NCBI GenBank assembly: GCA_903842845.1 | Contig: CAIMNN010000181.1 | Coordinates: forward strand, 1-16,553 | DNA length: 16,553 nt | Source of the DNA: an uncultured Acidobacteriaceae bacterium | GTDB lineage: Bacteria > Acidobacteriota > Terriglobia > Terriglobales > Acidobacteriaceae | Reading direction: 5' to 3' | In this document: piece by piece, positions 7,268-14,592 of the stretch | How the letters are laid out: each line of letters begins with the position of its first letter | How positions within the stretch are numbered: the first letter of the stretch is position 1 | The notes under the pieces: generated by a model | What the model saw: only the letters and a program-made list of their open reading frames with translations | What the model was told of the DNA's origin: nothing | Databases searched by the model: none | Program-made: the position numbers and the translations under genes

Positions 7268-8455
7268 CTATCGAACAGAGAATCGATAGACGGTTGTGCT
7301 CGCATAGTGGCCACCACCCTTGAGTGTGGTTGACGGGAACTCAGGATGATTCGGCGAGTCGGGGAAGTGCTGCGTCTCAAGGCAAAAAGCTGAACGGAAG
7401 TTGTATACCTGGCCGTCTTTGCCCTTTTCAGCGCCATCAAGAAAATTGCCGGAGTAGAACTGAATACCCGGCTCAGTTGTCTCAACCTCAAGCACGCGCC
7501 CTGATGTGGGTTCGTAAACTTTTGCCGCCATTACGAGTGATTGCTGGCCCGTAGTGACAAGCGTGCGGTCGATCACAAAATTATGGTCATAGCCTTTGCC
7601 CAGCTTCAGTTGCTCGTCGTCCGCCCCAATCCTGGCGCCGATTGCTGTAGCCTGAGTGAAATCTAACGGCGTGCCTTTGACCGCGCGGAGTTCGCCGGTC
7701 GGAATCAAGCCGGAATCCACGGGGGTAAAGCGGGAAGCTTTGAGCATCAGAACGTGGTCCAGGATTGTGTTCTGCGGGTTGGCGGTCAAGTTGAAATAGG
7801 AATGGTTGGTCAGGTTGATGACCGTATCCTTGCCGGGTGCCGCATCAACGGAGTAGTCAATTCTCAGCTCGTTGTGGTCGTTGAGCGTGTAGACGATCTT
7901 GATAGCCACTTCGCCGGGATAGCCTTCTTCTCCATCCTTGCTTGTGTATCTGAATTCGACCGCATGGCCGGAGAGCTGCTTCGCCTCCCAAACAACCTTG
8001 TTGTATCCACGTACTCCGCCGTGAAGATGATTGGCGCCGTTGTTGGTTGCCAGATGGTAAGTTGTTCCGTTCAGATTGAATTTGCCCATAGCGATTCTAT
8101 TGCCATAGCGGCCGATGCTGCCACCGAGATAGTAAGTCCCATGCTCGTAGCCGGCAACATCGTCATAGCCTAATAGAATGTCCGCGAGTTTGCCGTGGCG
8201 GTCGAGTGTCTTGAGCGAGATAAGTGTTGCGCCGAAATTGGTAAGTTGGGCCTCCAGACCGTGTATGTTCCTGATGGTATAGAGATGCATTTCAACTCCT
8301 TCAGATGTTTTTCCAAAACTTTTGACAGGAATTACCCCAGCATTAACCGCGTGGCCTGCTTGGCTGAATGATGGACCAGCCGCAACCGCGCAGATAACGA
8401 GCAAAAGCAAGATGTTGAAAGACGGCCGCACTGTACAAACAGTTCGCTTCGTCAT
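7268..8455 (-). CDS. galM: Aldose 1-epimerase (mutarotase), predicted exported
   Basis: 395-residue GalM-family enzyme that interconverts alpha and beta anomers of aldoses. The family core runs from about 45 to 393. NRIAMGKF lies near 119-126, NNGANHLHGG at 138-147, the catalytic acid His218 in TNHSYFNL, Asp290 in GYDHNF, and the catalytic base Glu360 in CLETQHFPDSPN. The N-terminus is a clear signal peptide: basic MTKRTVCTVR, hydrophobic core at about 13-27, and a likely signal peptidase I cut near SQA-GH (residue 33). It therefore probably works in the periplasm, unlike the cytoplasmic E. coli enzyme. The start at 8455 has GAGGG about 4 nt upstream. It sits 24 nt after araB and before xylB, so it likely acts on pentoses or galactose before uptake by the operon's symporter. 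Confidence 0.93.
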   Translation of the reverse strand: MTKRTVCTVRPSFNILLLLVICAVAAGPSFSQAGHAVNAGVIPVKSFGKTSEGVEMHLYTIRNIHGLEAQLTNFGATLISLKTLDRHGKLADILLGYDDVAGYEHGTYYLGGSIGRYGNRIAMGKFNLNGTTYHLATNNGANHLHGGVRGYNKVVWEAKQLSGHAVEFRYTSKDGEEGYPGEVAIKIVYTLNDHNELRIDYSVDAAPGKDTVINLTNHSYFNLTANPQNTILDHVLMLKASRFTPVDSGLIPTGELRAVKGTPLDFTQATAIGARIGADDEQLKLGKGYDHNFVIDRTLVTTGQQSLVMAAKVYEPTSGRVLEVETTEPGIQFYSGNFLDGAEKGKDGQVYNFRSAFCLETQHFPDSPNHPEFPSTTLKGGGHYASTTVYRFSVR

Positions 8456-8479
8456 GGCACCCTCGCGTTCAACTGTATT

Positions 8480-10063
8480 CTAATCCGCCGTTCTGCTTTG
8501 GCTGGCTATCTTGCGTAGTTCAGGCAGAATCTCGCCAAGAGCAACCGGCTTCGCAGAGCGCTGTCCTAGTCCGAAGTAGGCTTTGCGATAAAGCTGATAA
8601 AGATGCTCGTAAGCGCCGCTGGTTTCGACTTGCGGTGGAACCTCAGTAAAGCTCAGGCAGAGCGCCTTCTGCGCTTCCTCGATCGTTGCGTACACGCCGG
8701 CCGCAACCATGGCGAAGATGCCGGAGCCCAGGCTTGTTGGAATTCCGCTTGGCACCAGGACAGGCTTGCCAAGCACATTTGCGTAGACCTGATTGAGCAC
8801 AGGATTGTTTTGCGGAATTCCGCCGCCGTTGATCACACGGTCAACAGGCACTCCATGCTCTGCCATTCGCTCGAGAATGATGCGGGTGTGAAATGCTGTG
8901 CCTTCGATGGCGGCAAACAATTCATCCTGCGCGGTATGAACCAGGTTCCAACCAAGCGTAACCCCGCCCAGTTCTGAGTTCACCAACACTGTCCGGTCAC
9001 CGTTGTCCCACGTCAATCTCAAAATGCCGGTCTGTCCTGCGCTGTAATCTTCCAGTCCCTCTGAAAGCTCAGGAACTTTGACCCCGGCCCGCCGGGCGAT
9101 GGCGTCGAAGATGTCACCTGTTGCTGATAGACCGGCCTCAATTCCTGTGTACTTCGGGTGCACGCTGCCCGGAACAACACCGCAAACGCCGGGAATCAGT
9201 CGTGTCTTTTTACTCATCGCAATGATGCAGGTTGATGTACCGACAACATTGACTACGTCGCCTTCACGGCAGCCTGCGCCAAGAGCGTCCCAGTGTGCGT
9301 CGAATGCGCCAACCGGAATTGGAATACCGGCTTTCAAACCAAGCTGTTCCGCCCACTCCGGCGAGAGATGACCGGCCAGGTGATTGGAAGTAAGAAATTC
9401 ACCGTCGAGCTTTTTGCGAACGCCGTCGAAGAGCGGGTCAAGCTCTGACAAAAACTCCTGTGACGGCAAACCACCCCACTTCGGATTCCACATCCACTTG
9501 TGGCCCATGGCGCAGACGCTGCGCTTCGCCATACTGGGGTTTGTGATGCCGCAGAGCGTTGCCGCCACCATATCGCAATGCTCAAAGGCGGAAGTAAATT
9601 GCCCGCGTTTTTGCGGATTGTGGCGCAGCCAATGCAACAGCTTGGCGAAACCCCACTCATGGGAGTAGACGCCGCCGCACCACTCAATCGCTTCAAGCCC
9701 TATTTTGTGCGCAAGAGCGGTAATTTCCTGCGCTTCCGACTTGGCGCGGTGATCGCACCACAAATAGTAGTCGTCGAGTGGTTGCATCTGCGCGTCCACC
9801 GGAATCACGCTCGAACCGGTCGTGTCGAGCGCAATAGCGCGGACCTCGCTGCCTGGGATGCCGCTTTCACGCACAGCTTGCTGTGTGGCCGCTGCCAGCG
9901 CCCGCATATGATCCGCGTGCGATTGGGTCGCATGGTCTGGATCTTCGCGCCTTCGGTGCAACGGATATTCGGCCACCGCCGACCCCAAACGTCCCCGTTC
10001 ACTGTCGAGAATGGAAACGCGCACACTGAGAGTGCCGAAATCTACACCTGCTACAACAGCCAT
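8480..10063 (-). CDS. araB: Ribulokinase
   Basis: 527-residue FGGY-family kinase that converts L-ribulose to L-ribulose 5-phosphate in arabinose catabolism. The N-terminal GVDFGTLSVRV (6-16) is the AraB-type phosphate motif. LDTTGSSVIPVD is at 79-90, LWCDHRA near 101, and KWGGLPSQEFLSELDP at 195-210. GAFDAHWDALG at 252-262 contains the probable catalytic Asp255, VVGTSTCI is at 273-280, and GGGIPQNNPVLNQ lies in the C-terminal ATPase half. These features separate it from xylulokinase and glycerol kinase. It is slightly shorter than E. coli AraB (about 566). The ATG at 10063 with AAGGA about 4-5 nt upstream is clearly preferred over an in-frame ATG at 10093. Its partner steps are araD at the operon start and the isomerase immediately upstream. 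A terminator-like hairpin separates it from that isomerase. Confidence 0.95.
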   Translation of the reverse strand: MAVVAGVDFGTLSVRVSILDSERGRLGSAVAEYPLHRRREDPDHATQSHADHMRALAAATQQAVRESGIPGSEVRAIALDTTGSSVIPVDAQMQPLDDYYLWCDHRAKSEAQEITALAHKIGLEAIEWCGGVYSHEWGFAKLLHWLRHNPQKRGQFTSAFEHCDMVAATLCGITNPSMAKRSVCAMGHKWMWNPKWGGLPSQEFLSELDPLFDGVRKKLDGEFLTSNHLAGHLSPEWAEQLGLKAGIPIPVGAFDAHWDALGAGCREGDVVNVVGTSTCIIAMSKKTRLIPGVCGVVPGSVHPKYTGIEAGLSATGDIFDAIARRAGVKVPELSEGLEDYSAGQTGILRLTWDNGDRTVLVNSELGGVTLGWNLVHTAQDELFAAIEGTAFHTRIILERMAEHGVPVDRVINGGGIPQNNPVLNQVYANVLGKPVLVPSGIPTSLGSGIFAMVAAGVYATIEEAQKALCLSFTEVPPQVETSGAYEHLYQLYRKAYFGLGQRSAKPVALGEILPELRKIASQSRTAD

Positions 10064-10107
10064 ACTATCCTTCCACTCGTACCGGTGACCCATCCGTCAT
10101 TGCAAAA

Positions 10108-10129
10108 GCCCCGGCTTGCCAACCGGGGC
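10108..10129 (-). terminator. GC-rich hairpin with TTTT, possible intra-operon terminator
   Basis: On the minus strand GCCCCGG, an 8-nt loop (TTGGCAAG) and CCGGGGC form a perfect 7-bp GC-rich stem, followed at once by TTTTGCA. It begins 18 nt after the isomerase stop and ends about 45 nt before the araB start. Form and position fit a weak intrinsic terminator or an RNA-processing hairpin. The T run has only four bases, so read-through is expected and araB can still be transcribed from the araD promoter. It could lower kinase expression relative to the upstream genes. Confidence 0.6.
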
Positions 10130-10147
10130 CATTTGATGTCGTGAAGC

Positions 10148-11578
10148 CTACTCGCCGTTGCCGGGATGCAGATAACTGTCCCATCCCATGTAACGTGTGG
10201 CGGCTTCATGGATTGCGTGCGAAACGTCGCTGAGATTTGCAGCCACATGATGCTCGAATCCCTCACGGCAGATGTACTTCAAAAGTTTCTGCAACTCAGG
10301 GATCTCGGCAACACCCGCGCCGCCAAATGTCTCCAGTGGGTCGTCGGTGAATCGCGCAGCACCAGTGTATCCGCGGATGACGCCGAAGCGGTCATCCGTG
10401 GAGAAGCGGGCGTAGGTCATTGCGCCAGCCTTCACGCGGCCAACGCAAGTGCCGAATGTATTCAGCTTGCCGACCGTGCCAGCGATGATAGCCTGGTAAT
10501 CCATCTTCGGCGCTTCGCCGAAGAAGTGCTTGGGCAGGTTTGAGCAATGGAAGCAGACGCACTTGTTGGGATCGGCGCCATAGTTGTTGTTCCAATCGAG
10601 CAACGCTGACGGCGTCCCCGACGCAAGCCCCAACATGTACATGCTCAGGACGCCCGGTACATCCACTTCGCAGGCCGAGGGGATCAGGCTGTTCGACATC
10701 ATGCTCATGATGGTGCAAGGCACAACACCGAAGAACTCCTCCATTGAGGTCCAGCACTGCACGGCACTGACGGTGCAATTGGTCTGCTTCATCCACTCAT
10801 CGATCACCGCGCCCAGCTTGGCCATTTTCAGCAGTGCGTCCTCGGGAATGCCTTGGGTCGTGACATAACCCTTGATATCCGCGAGCTTCGCCTGCGCAGG
10901 AGCATCATTGTCTTTCATTTTGCTGATGCGGCCGAATATCTCAGAGAGATCGATCGGCTCGACAGAGATGCCGCTGCCTTCAAGCAGCCGCTCAGAGTAG
11001 CGCACCGTGTTAAACGCCGCGGGCCGCGCGCCGATGGCGCCAATCTTGAGGTTTTTCAGGCCCTTCACAATGCGGCATACAGCAGAAAACTGCTCGAGGT
11101 CAGCCTTGAACTCCGGCGACCTCAGCGACTCAGTGTGCAGCGTGGTCAATGAGTAAGGAATGTTGTACTGCATCAGGTTGTTGCAGGCACTCATCTTGCC
11201 GCAGAAGCTGTCACGGCGCGTGGCGATGGTCATGTCGTCGGAGCGGTCCGGCGTGGCCTGCACCAGCACGGGTACTTTCAATCCCGAGAGGCGTATCGCA
11301 TCGGCGATGCCACGCTCATCGCCGAAGTTGGGCAAAGTAACTATGATGCCATCGATCTGGTCGGCATGCTTCTTGAACAATTCAGCGCATCGCTGCGCTT
11401 CGGCGTAGGTTTCAACCGCGCCATACTTTGACTCTTCGGGGCTCAGCACAATTGCTTCAGCGCCGGCTGCTGTCAGAACAGCCAGAATCTCATCCCTGCC
11501 CGACTTGGCAAGGTGGTCTGGAAAAAAGCCGCGGTTGCCGACAACCACTCCAAATTTCATTGTTCTTTGCTTTGTCAT
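10148..11578 (-). CDS. L-fucose/L-arabinose isomerase family protein, probable arabinose isomerase
   Basis: 476-residue sugar isomerase of the FucI-like fold (COG2407-type), not the AraA family. The N-terminal Rossmann-like part (about 8-170) reads KFGVVVGNRGFFP, then IIVTLPNFGDERG and VLVQATPDR. The catalytic region carries CWTSMEEF (275-282) and SACEVDVPG (301-309). Glu304 and Asp328 (in LDWNNN) are exactly 24 residues apart, as are the Mn2+ ligands Glu337 and Asp361 of E. coli FucI. A C-terminal FEHHVA (441-446) supplies the likely His ligand. The gene lies between the symporter and araB, with araD in the same operon, so L-arabinose to L-ribulose is the likely reaction. That is inferred from context; L-fucose or D-arabinose activity is possible. 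The start at 11578 has AGGAG about 7 nt upstream; a Met at residue 7 is an alternative. Confidence 0.85.
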   Translation of the reverse strand: MTKQRTMKFGVVVGNRGFFPDHLAKSGRDEILAVLTAAGAEAIVLSPEESKYGAVETYAEAQRCAELFKKHADQIDGIIVTLPNFGDERGIADAIRLSGLKVPVLVQATPDRSDDMTIATRRDSFCGKMSACNNLMQYNIPYSLTTLHTESLRSPEFKADLEQFSAVCRIVKGLKNLKIGAIGARPAAFNTVRYSERLLEGSGISVEPIDLSEIFGRISKMKDNDAPAQAKLADIKGYVTTQGIPEDALLKMAKLGAVIDEWMKQTNCTVSAVQCWTSMEEFFGVVPCTIMSMMSNSLIPSACEVDVPGVLSMYMLGLASGTPSALLDWNNNYGADPNKCVCFHCSNLPKHFFGEAPKMDYQAIIAGTVGKLNTFGTCVGRVKAGAMTYARFSTDDRFGVIRGYTGAARFTDDPLETFGGAGVAEIPELQKLLKYICREGFEHHVAANLSDVSHAIHEAATRYMGWDSYLHPGNGE

Positions 11579-11604
11579 GAAAGTGCTCCTGAATTACCGC
11601 AGTT

Positions 11605-11823
11605 TTATTTACCGTTGCGGCCCGGGCGAAAGCGCACACCATACATTAGGCCGAGCGCGAGCAACAAACCACCCCACCAAATGGGGGCGTGCAGGTTTGC
11701 CAGGATCACGTTGGCAGTGTGGTGAGTCACTAGTTCAAAAATTCCATAACCCAAGATCATTGCGCCATAAATGGTGAGCAGGATTCCGATAAAGAACCAA
11801 ATCGAGAGACCGGATGAATGCAC
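11605..11823 (-). CDS. Small two-helix membrane protein, probable symporter partner
   Basis: 72-residue protein with two predicted transmembrane helices (about 7-31 and 47-62), joined by a short His-containing loop (VTHHTANVILANLHAP). It ends in a basic tail (YGVRFRPGRNGK) that would face the cytoplasm by the positive-inside rule. It starts at a GTG (11823-11821) with a strong AAGGAG 7 nt upstream; longer in-frame readings to 11895 overlap the symporter and lack such a site. It begins 11 nt after the symporter stop, so the two are translated together. Function is unknown. Small membrane proteins also accompany other SSS transporters (YjcH with ActP, YhdT with PanF), so an accessory or stabilising subunit is a reasonable inference. 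No signature residue points to a specific activity. Confidence 0.8.
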   Translation of the reverse strand: MHSSGLSIWFFIGILLTIYGAMILGYGIFELVTHHTANVILANLHAPIWWGGLLLALGLMYGVRFRPGRNGK

Positions 11824-11834
11824 GAGTTTGCTCC

Positions 11835-13619
11835 TTACCAAAAGTAAATGTTGAGTGCGAAAAACACGATGATGGCAATAATCGTCCAGAACCATTCGTT
11901 CTTGTAGAACGGCACTGGCTCTTCAGTGGGCAATTTGGTTGCGCCGTACACAAGTCCATTCAACTCCGCGAGCGGCCGCGCTTGCGTGAAGAGGCTGACC
12001 ACAAGGGTGACCAGCATGGAAACGCTGACCGACCACAAGGCGCGGTACATGTTCTCAGCCATATCTCGTGCATCGGGCGAGAGCGCTACGTATTTGAGCG
12101 CACCTGGATCGGCTTTGACCCATGCCCAGAGTCCGATAGAAGTCAGAGTGCCGAGCAACAATCCCCAGAAGCCGCCCTGTTTTGTGGCGCGCTTCCAGAA
12201 CATTCCCATCAGAACTACACCCAGCAGGGGCGCAATGAAAAAGCTGAACAGCGCCTGCACGTAATCCATGATGCCCTGGGCTCTCATGACCGTATAAGCA
12301 GCGCCGATGGAGATGACAACGCCGAGAATGGTTGCCCATCGACCCACTGCAACATAATGCTCATCACGGGCATTGTTTTTGATCAGAGGCTGGTAGATGT
12401 CATATGTCCAGACAGCGGAGAACGCGCTTACGTTGCCAGCCATGCCGCTCATGAAACCTGCAATTAACGCAGTGATTCCGAGTCCAAGCAGTCCGGGGCT
12501 ACAGTAGCGCACCAACATCAGCGGTAAAACCTCATTGAAGCTGTGCAGCCCGGCGCCGGGGTTGGCCTTGACGACATTCTCACCAACGAGCCTCATGAGG
12601 CTGCCGTCCGAGTTTTGCAACACAACCAGACCCAGCAGCCCCGGGAGAATAACAATGAAAGGAACTGCCATTTTAAAGAAGGAGCCGATCACGGGTGCCA
12701 TTCGGGCGGAACGTAGGCTGTTCGCGGCCAATACCCTTTGCACAACAAGAAAATCTGTGGTCCAGTATCCGAAGCTGATGGCGAAGCCTAAACCAAAAAC
12801 AATACCTGTCCAGTGCACGCCCATGGGGTTATCAGAGAAATGTCCCATGCTGTGCCACATGTGGGTATAGTCGCCTGCGGGGATGAGACCGACAGAGATG
12901 TTGTGGGCGATTCTTGCTTTCAGCCCCGACCAACCGCCGGTTTCAACCAAACCCAGGATTGGCACCAGCAGCGCGCCTCCCCAGATCAACACAAATTGAA
13001 GCACCTCGTTAAAGATGGCAGAACGCAGCCCACCGAGCGCGACATACGCAGCAACGGCCAATGACGATACAACGATGGAGAATGAGATATCCCAACCGAG
13101 AACGACCTTCATCACCAGCGCCATTGAGAACATATTGACGCCGCTCATGAGAACCGTCATGAAAGCAAAAGAGACCGCTGCAACTACGCTCGTGCCCTGC
13201 CCGTAGCGCAGCTTCAGATAGCCGGGAACTGAATGTGTTTTGCAGACGTAGTAGAACGGCATCATCACCATGCCCAGAAATAGCATGGCAGGAATTGCGC
13301 CGACCCAATACCAGTGCGCAGCCAGGATTCCATATTGATACGCTGAGCCGGCCCAGCCCATGAGTTCAAGTGATCCCAGATTCGCCGAAACAAAGCTCAG
13401 GCCGGCGATCCAGGCCGTCATCTCGCGACCTGCCATGAAGAACTCTTCGCTGGTGTTGGCTTTGCTCTTGAGATAGAAGCCAATCCAGATCACCATCACG
13501 AAGTAGATTGCGATGACAGCAAGATCGAGCAAGGTCAGGTGCGCAAGTGAAGGAGCGCCGGTGAGAGCAAATGCCGTCACCATGGGCATTGAGGAGATAT
13601 TCATGCAGTTCACAATCAC
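11835..13619 (-). CDS. Sodium:solute symporter (SSS family), probable arabinose/pentose importer
   Basis: 594-residue inner-membrane transporter with the many hydrophobic segments expected of the SSS family (for example about 32-50, 101-120, 145-172, 180-198, 205-226, 310-334, 372-395, 425-446, 453-475, 484-501, 524-545 and 575-593). Family-typical segments are FFMAGREMTAWIAGLSFVSAN (60-80, TM2 region), VPGYLKLRYG (131-140), AYVALGGLRSAIFNEVLQ (191-208) and the TYDIYQP segment near 405-411. It resembles SglT-like sugar symporters, and its place in an araD-isomerase-araB operon points to L-arabinose or a related pentose with Na+. The start is uncertain: GTG at 13619 has AGGG 9 nt upstream, whereas ATGs at 13604, 13589 and 13583 lack a good site but are nearer the first helix. 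It ends 11 nt before the small membrane protein gene. Confidence 0.9.
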   Translation of the reverse strand: MIVNCMNISSMPMVTAFALTGAPSLAHLTLLDLAVIAIYFVMVIWIGFYLKSKANTSEEFFMAGREMTAWIAGLSFVSANLGSLELMGWAGSAYQYGILAAHWYWVGAIPAMLFLGMVMMPFYYVCKTHSVPGYLKLRYGQGTSVVAAVSFAFMTVLMSGVNMFSMALVMKVVLGWDISFSIVVSSLAVAAYVALGGLRSAIFNEVLQFVLIWGGALLVPILGLVETGGWSGLKARIAHNISVGLIPAGDYTHMWHSMGHFSDNPMGVHWTGIVFGLGFAISFGYWTTDFLVVQRVLAANSLRSARMAPVIGSFFKMAVPFIVILPGLLGLVVLQNSDGSLMRLVGENVVKANPGAGLHSFNEVLPLMLVRYCSPGLLGLGITALIAGFMSGMAGNVSAFSAVWTYDIYQPLIKNNARDEHYVAVGRWATILGVVISIGAAYTVMRAQGIMDYVQALFSFFIAPLLGVVLMGMFWKRATKQGGFWGLLLGTLTSIGLWAWVKADPGALKYVALSPDARDMAENMYRALWSVSVSMLVTLVVSLFTQARPLAELNGLVYGATKLPTEEPVPFYKNEWFWTIIAIIVFFALNIYFW

Positions 13620-13635
13620 TGGCTTAGACCCTGAA

Positions 13636-13650
13636 CGTCGACATTCGACG
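13636..13650 (-). other. Short inverted repeat before symporter gene
   Basis: CGTCGA and TCGACG form a 6-bp perfect stem around a 3-nt loop, in the 89-nt gap between araD and the symporter, about 16 nt before the GTG start. A second, weaker 5-bp repeat (TTCGT/ACGAA) lies at 13663-13677. No T run follows, so a terminator is unlikely. mRNA processing or a translation effect is possible but unproven. Confidence 0.3.
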
Positions 13651-13708
13651 CCTCTTCCTTGGTTCGTTGACTACGAAAGCAACTCAATCTGGTAATAAAC
13701 GCTGGAGA

Positions 13709-14401
13709 CTATTTTTGTCCATACGTGGCCTTCACTCCATGTTTGCGGAAGTAATGCCGATCCAGCAGTGACTGGGATACGCCATCACAGGCAGGCGATA
13801 AAACGGTGGTGTGATAAGCCATCCGCGCCATGTACTCCAGTACTACCGCATTGTGCGCAGCATCCATAGGGCTGCCACCCCAGCAGAACGGCGCGTGACC
13901 TGCAACCAGGACGGCGGGCATGGCAGCAGGATTAATATCCTGAAAACGCCGCACAATTGCCTTGCCTGTATTCAATTCATATTCACCCTGAATCTCTGTT
14001 GCGCTCAACTCATCCGTTACCGGAACCGGGCCATAGAAGTAATCGGCATGCGTGGTGCCAAATGCTGGAATACTGCGTCCTGCCTGCGCCCAACTGGTGG
14101 CGAACTCAGAGTGAGTATGTACGACGCCGCCAATTTGAGGAAAATTTCTGTACAGCACAAGGTGAGTGTGAAGGTCAGAAGAAGGCTTCAGTTGACCCTC
14201 GACAACTTTTCCGTCGAGGTCGCATAGGACCATGTCTTGTGCCGTCAATTTTTCGTAGGGGACACCGCTGGGCTTGATTGCAATGATGCCCGCTTCCCGA
14301 TCGATGCCGCTTGCATTGCCGAAGGTATAGAGCACCAACCCGCGGCGGACGATCTCGAGGTTGGCTTCAAGAACCTCTGCTTGCAAACGCGGGAAGTGCA
14401 T
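13709..14401 (-). CDS. araD: L-ribulose-5-phosphate 4-epimerase
   Basis: 230-residue class II aldolase/epimerase that converts L-ribulose 5-phosphate to D-xylulose 5-phosphate, the last dedicated step of arabinose breakdown. The family motifs are GNASG (28-32), SSDLHTH (74-80) with Asp76, the zinc-binding GGVVHTHSEFATSWAQAG with His95 and His97, GTTHADYFYGPVPVT (115-129), and His169 in VAGHAPFCWG. The C-terminal LLDRHYFRKHG matches AraD. Asp76, His95 and His97 fall at the same numbers as in E. coli AraD (231 residues). An in-frame ATG at 14413 adds four residues but has no ribosome site. The ATG at 14401 has GGAGGG about 5 nt upstream and is preferred. It is the first gene of the operon, about 110 nt downstream of the predicted transcription start. 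Confidence 0.96.
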   Translation of the reverse strand: MHFPRLQAEVLEANLEIVRRGLVLYTFGNASGIDREAGIIAIKPSGVPYEKLTAQDMVLCDLDGKVVEGQLKPSSDLHTHLVLYRNFPQIGGVVHTHSEFATSWAQAGRSIPAFGTTHADYFYGPVPVTDELSATEIQGEYELNTGKAIVRRFQDINPAAMPAVLVAGHAPFCWGGSPMDAAHNAVVLEYMARMAYHTTVLSPACDGVSQSLLDRHYFRKHGVKATYGQK

Positions 14402-14441
14402 GCATCCCTCCATGGTTCACACTTTAATTGCTTTTCGCGCA

Positions 14442-14460
14442 GTGAATAAGTAAAATTCAC
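14442..14460. promoter_or_regulatory. Inverted repeat in araD leader
   Basis: GTGAAT and ATTCAC form perfect 6-bp arms separated by 7 nt, lying 41-59 nt upstream of the araD start and inside the predicted 5' leader. It could be a second regulator site or an mRNA hairpin. It does not resemble the GTAAA..TTTAC element nearby, so a different factor would be needed. Confidence 0.35.
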
Positions 14461-14493
14461 AGCTGCCAGTGCACAGACACTAAATCAAATCGA

Positions 14494-14505
14494 GTAAACC
14501 TTTAC
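14494..14505. promoter_or_regulatory. Putative LacI-family operator
   Basis: GTAAACCTTTAC has perfect 5-bp arms (GTAAA/TTTAC) around a CC centre, one base away from the GTAAACGTTTAC-like form common to LacI-family sites. It covers about +6 to +17 of the predicted araD transcript, just after the -10 box, a classic repressing position. The divergent LacI-family gene begins about 90 nt away. A half-site, GTAAAC at 14571-14576, lies at the predicted start of the regulator transcript and might allow autoregulation. Confidence 0.6.
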
Positions 14506-14517
14506 CAAACTTTTTGT

Positions 14518-14547
14518 ATATTAGTTTCTGCATGTATTTATTGTCAA
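14518..14547 (-). promoter_or_regulatory. Sigma70-like promoter for araD operon
   Basis: Reading the minus strand, a consensus -35 TTGACA (14547-14542) is followed after 18 nt by -10 TAATAT (14523-14518), predicting transcription from about 14511. The surrounding region is markedly AT-rich compared with the genes. The 110-nt leader to araD contains the GTGAAT/ATTCAC repeat. Confidence 0.7.
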
Positions 14548-14570
14548 GCTTGCACTTTCAGGCGTATTCT
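14541..14570 (+). promoter_or_regulatory. Sigma70-like promoter for the LacI-family regulator
   Basis: TTGTCA (14541-14546) and TATTCT (14565-14570) are separated by 18 nt, predicting transcription from about 14577 and a leader of about 16 nt. Its -35 box overlaps the -35 box of the opposite promoter around the CAAGCTTG palindrome (14545-14552). RNA polymerase could therefore occupy only one promoter at a time. Confidence 0.5.
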
Positions 14571-14592
14571 GTAAACGCATCCTGAGATACTA

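Noticed and set aside
8389..8400. Possible lipoprotein lipobox in the mutarotase signal peptide (LVIC)
   Set aside because: The residue before Cys is Ile, not Gly/Ala/Ser, and a standard SQA cleavage site follows.
10064..10093. Longer N-terminus for AraB
   Set aside because: The ATG at 10063 has AAGGA at good spacing and gives the standard MxxVAGVDFGT start.
9500..10144. 214-codon plus-strand frame over araB
   Set aside because: Fully antisense to araB motifs and without similarity to any family I know.
11824..11895. Longer N-terminus for the two-helix protein
   Set aside because: Would overlap the symporter end by 61 nt and lacks the strong AAGGAG site seen before the GTG at 11823.
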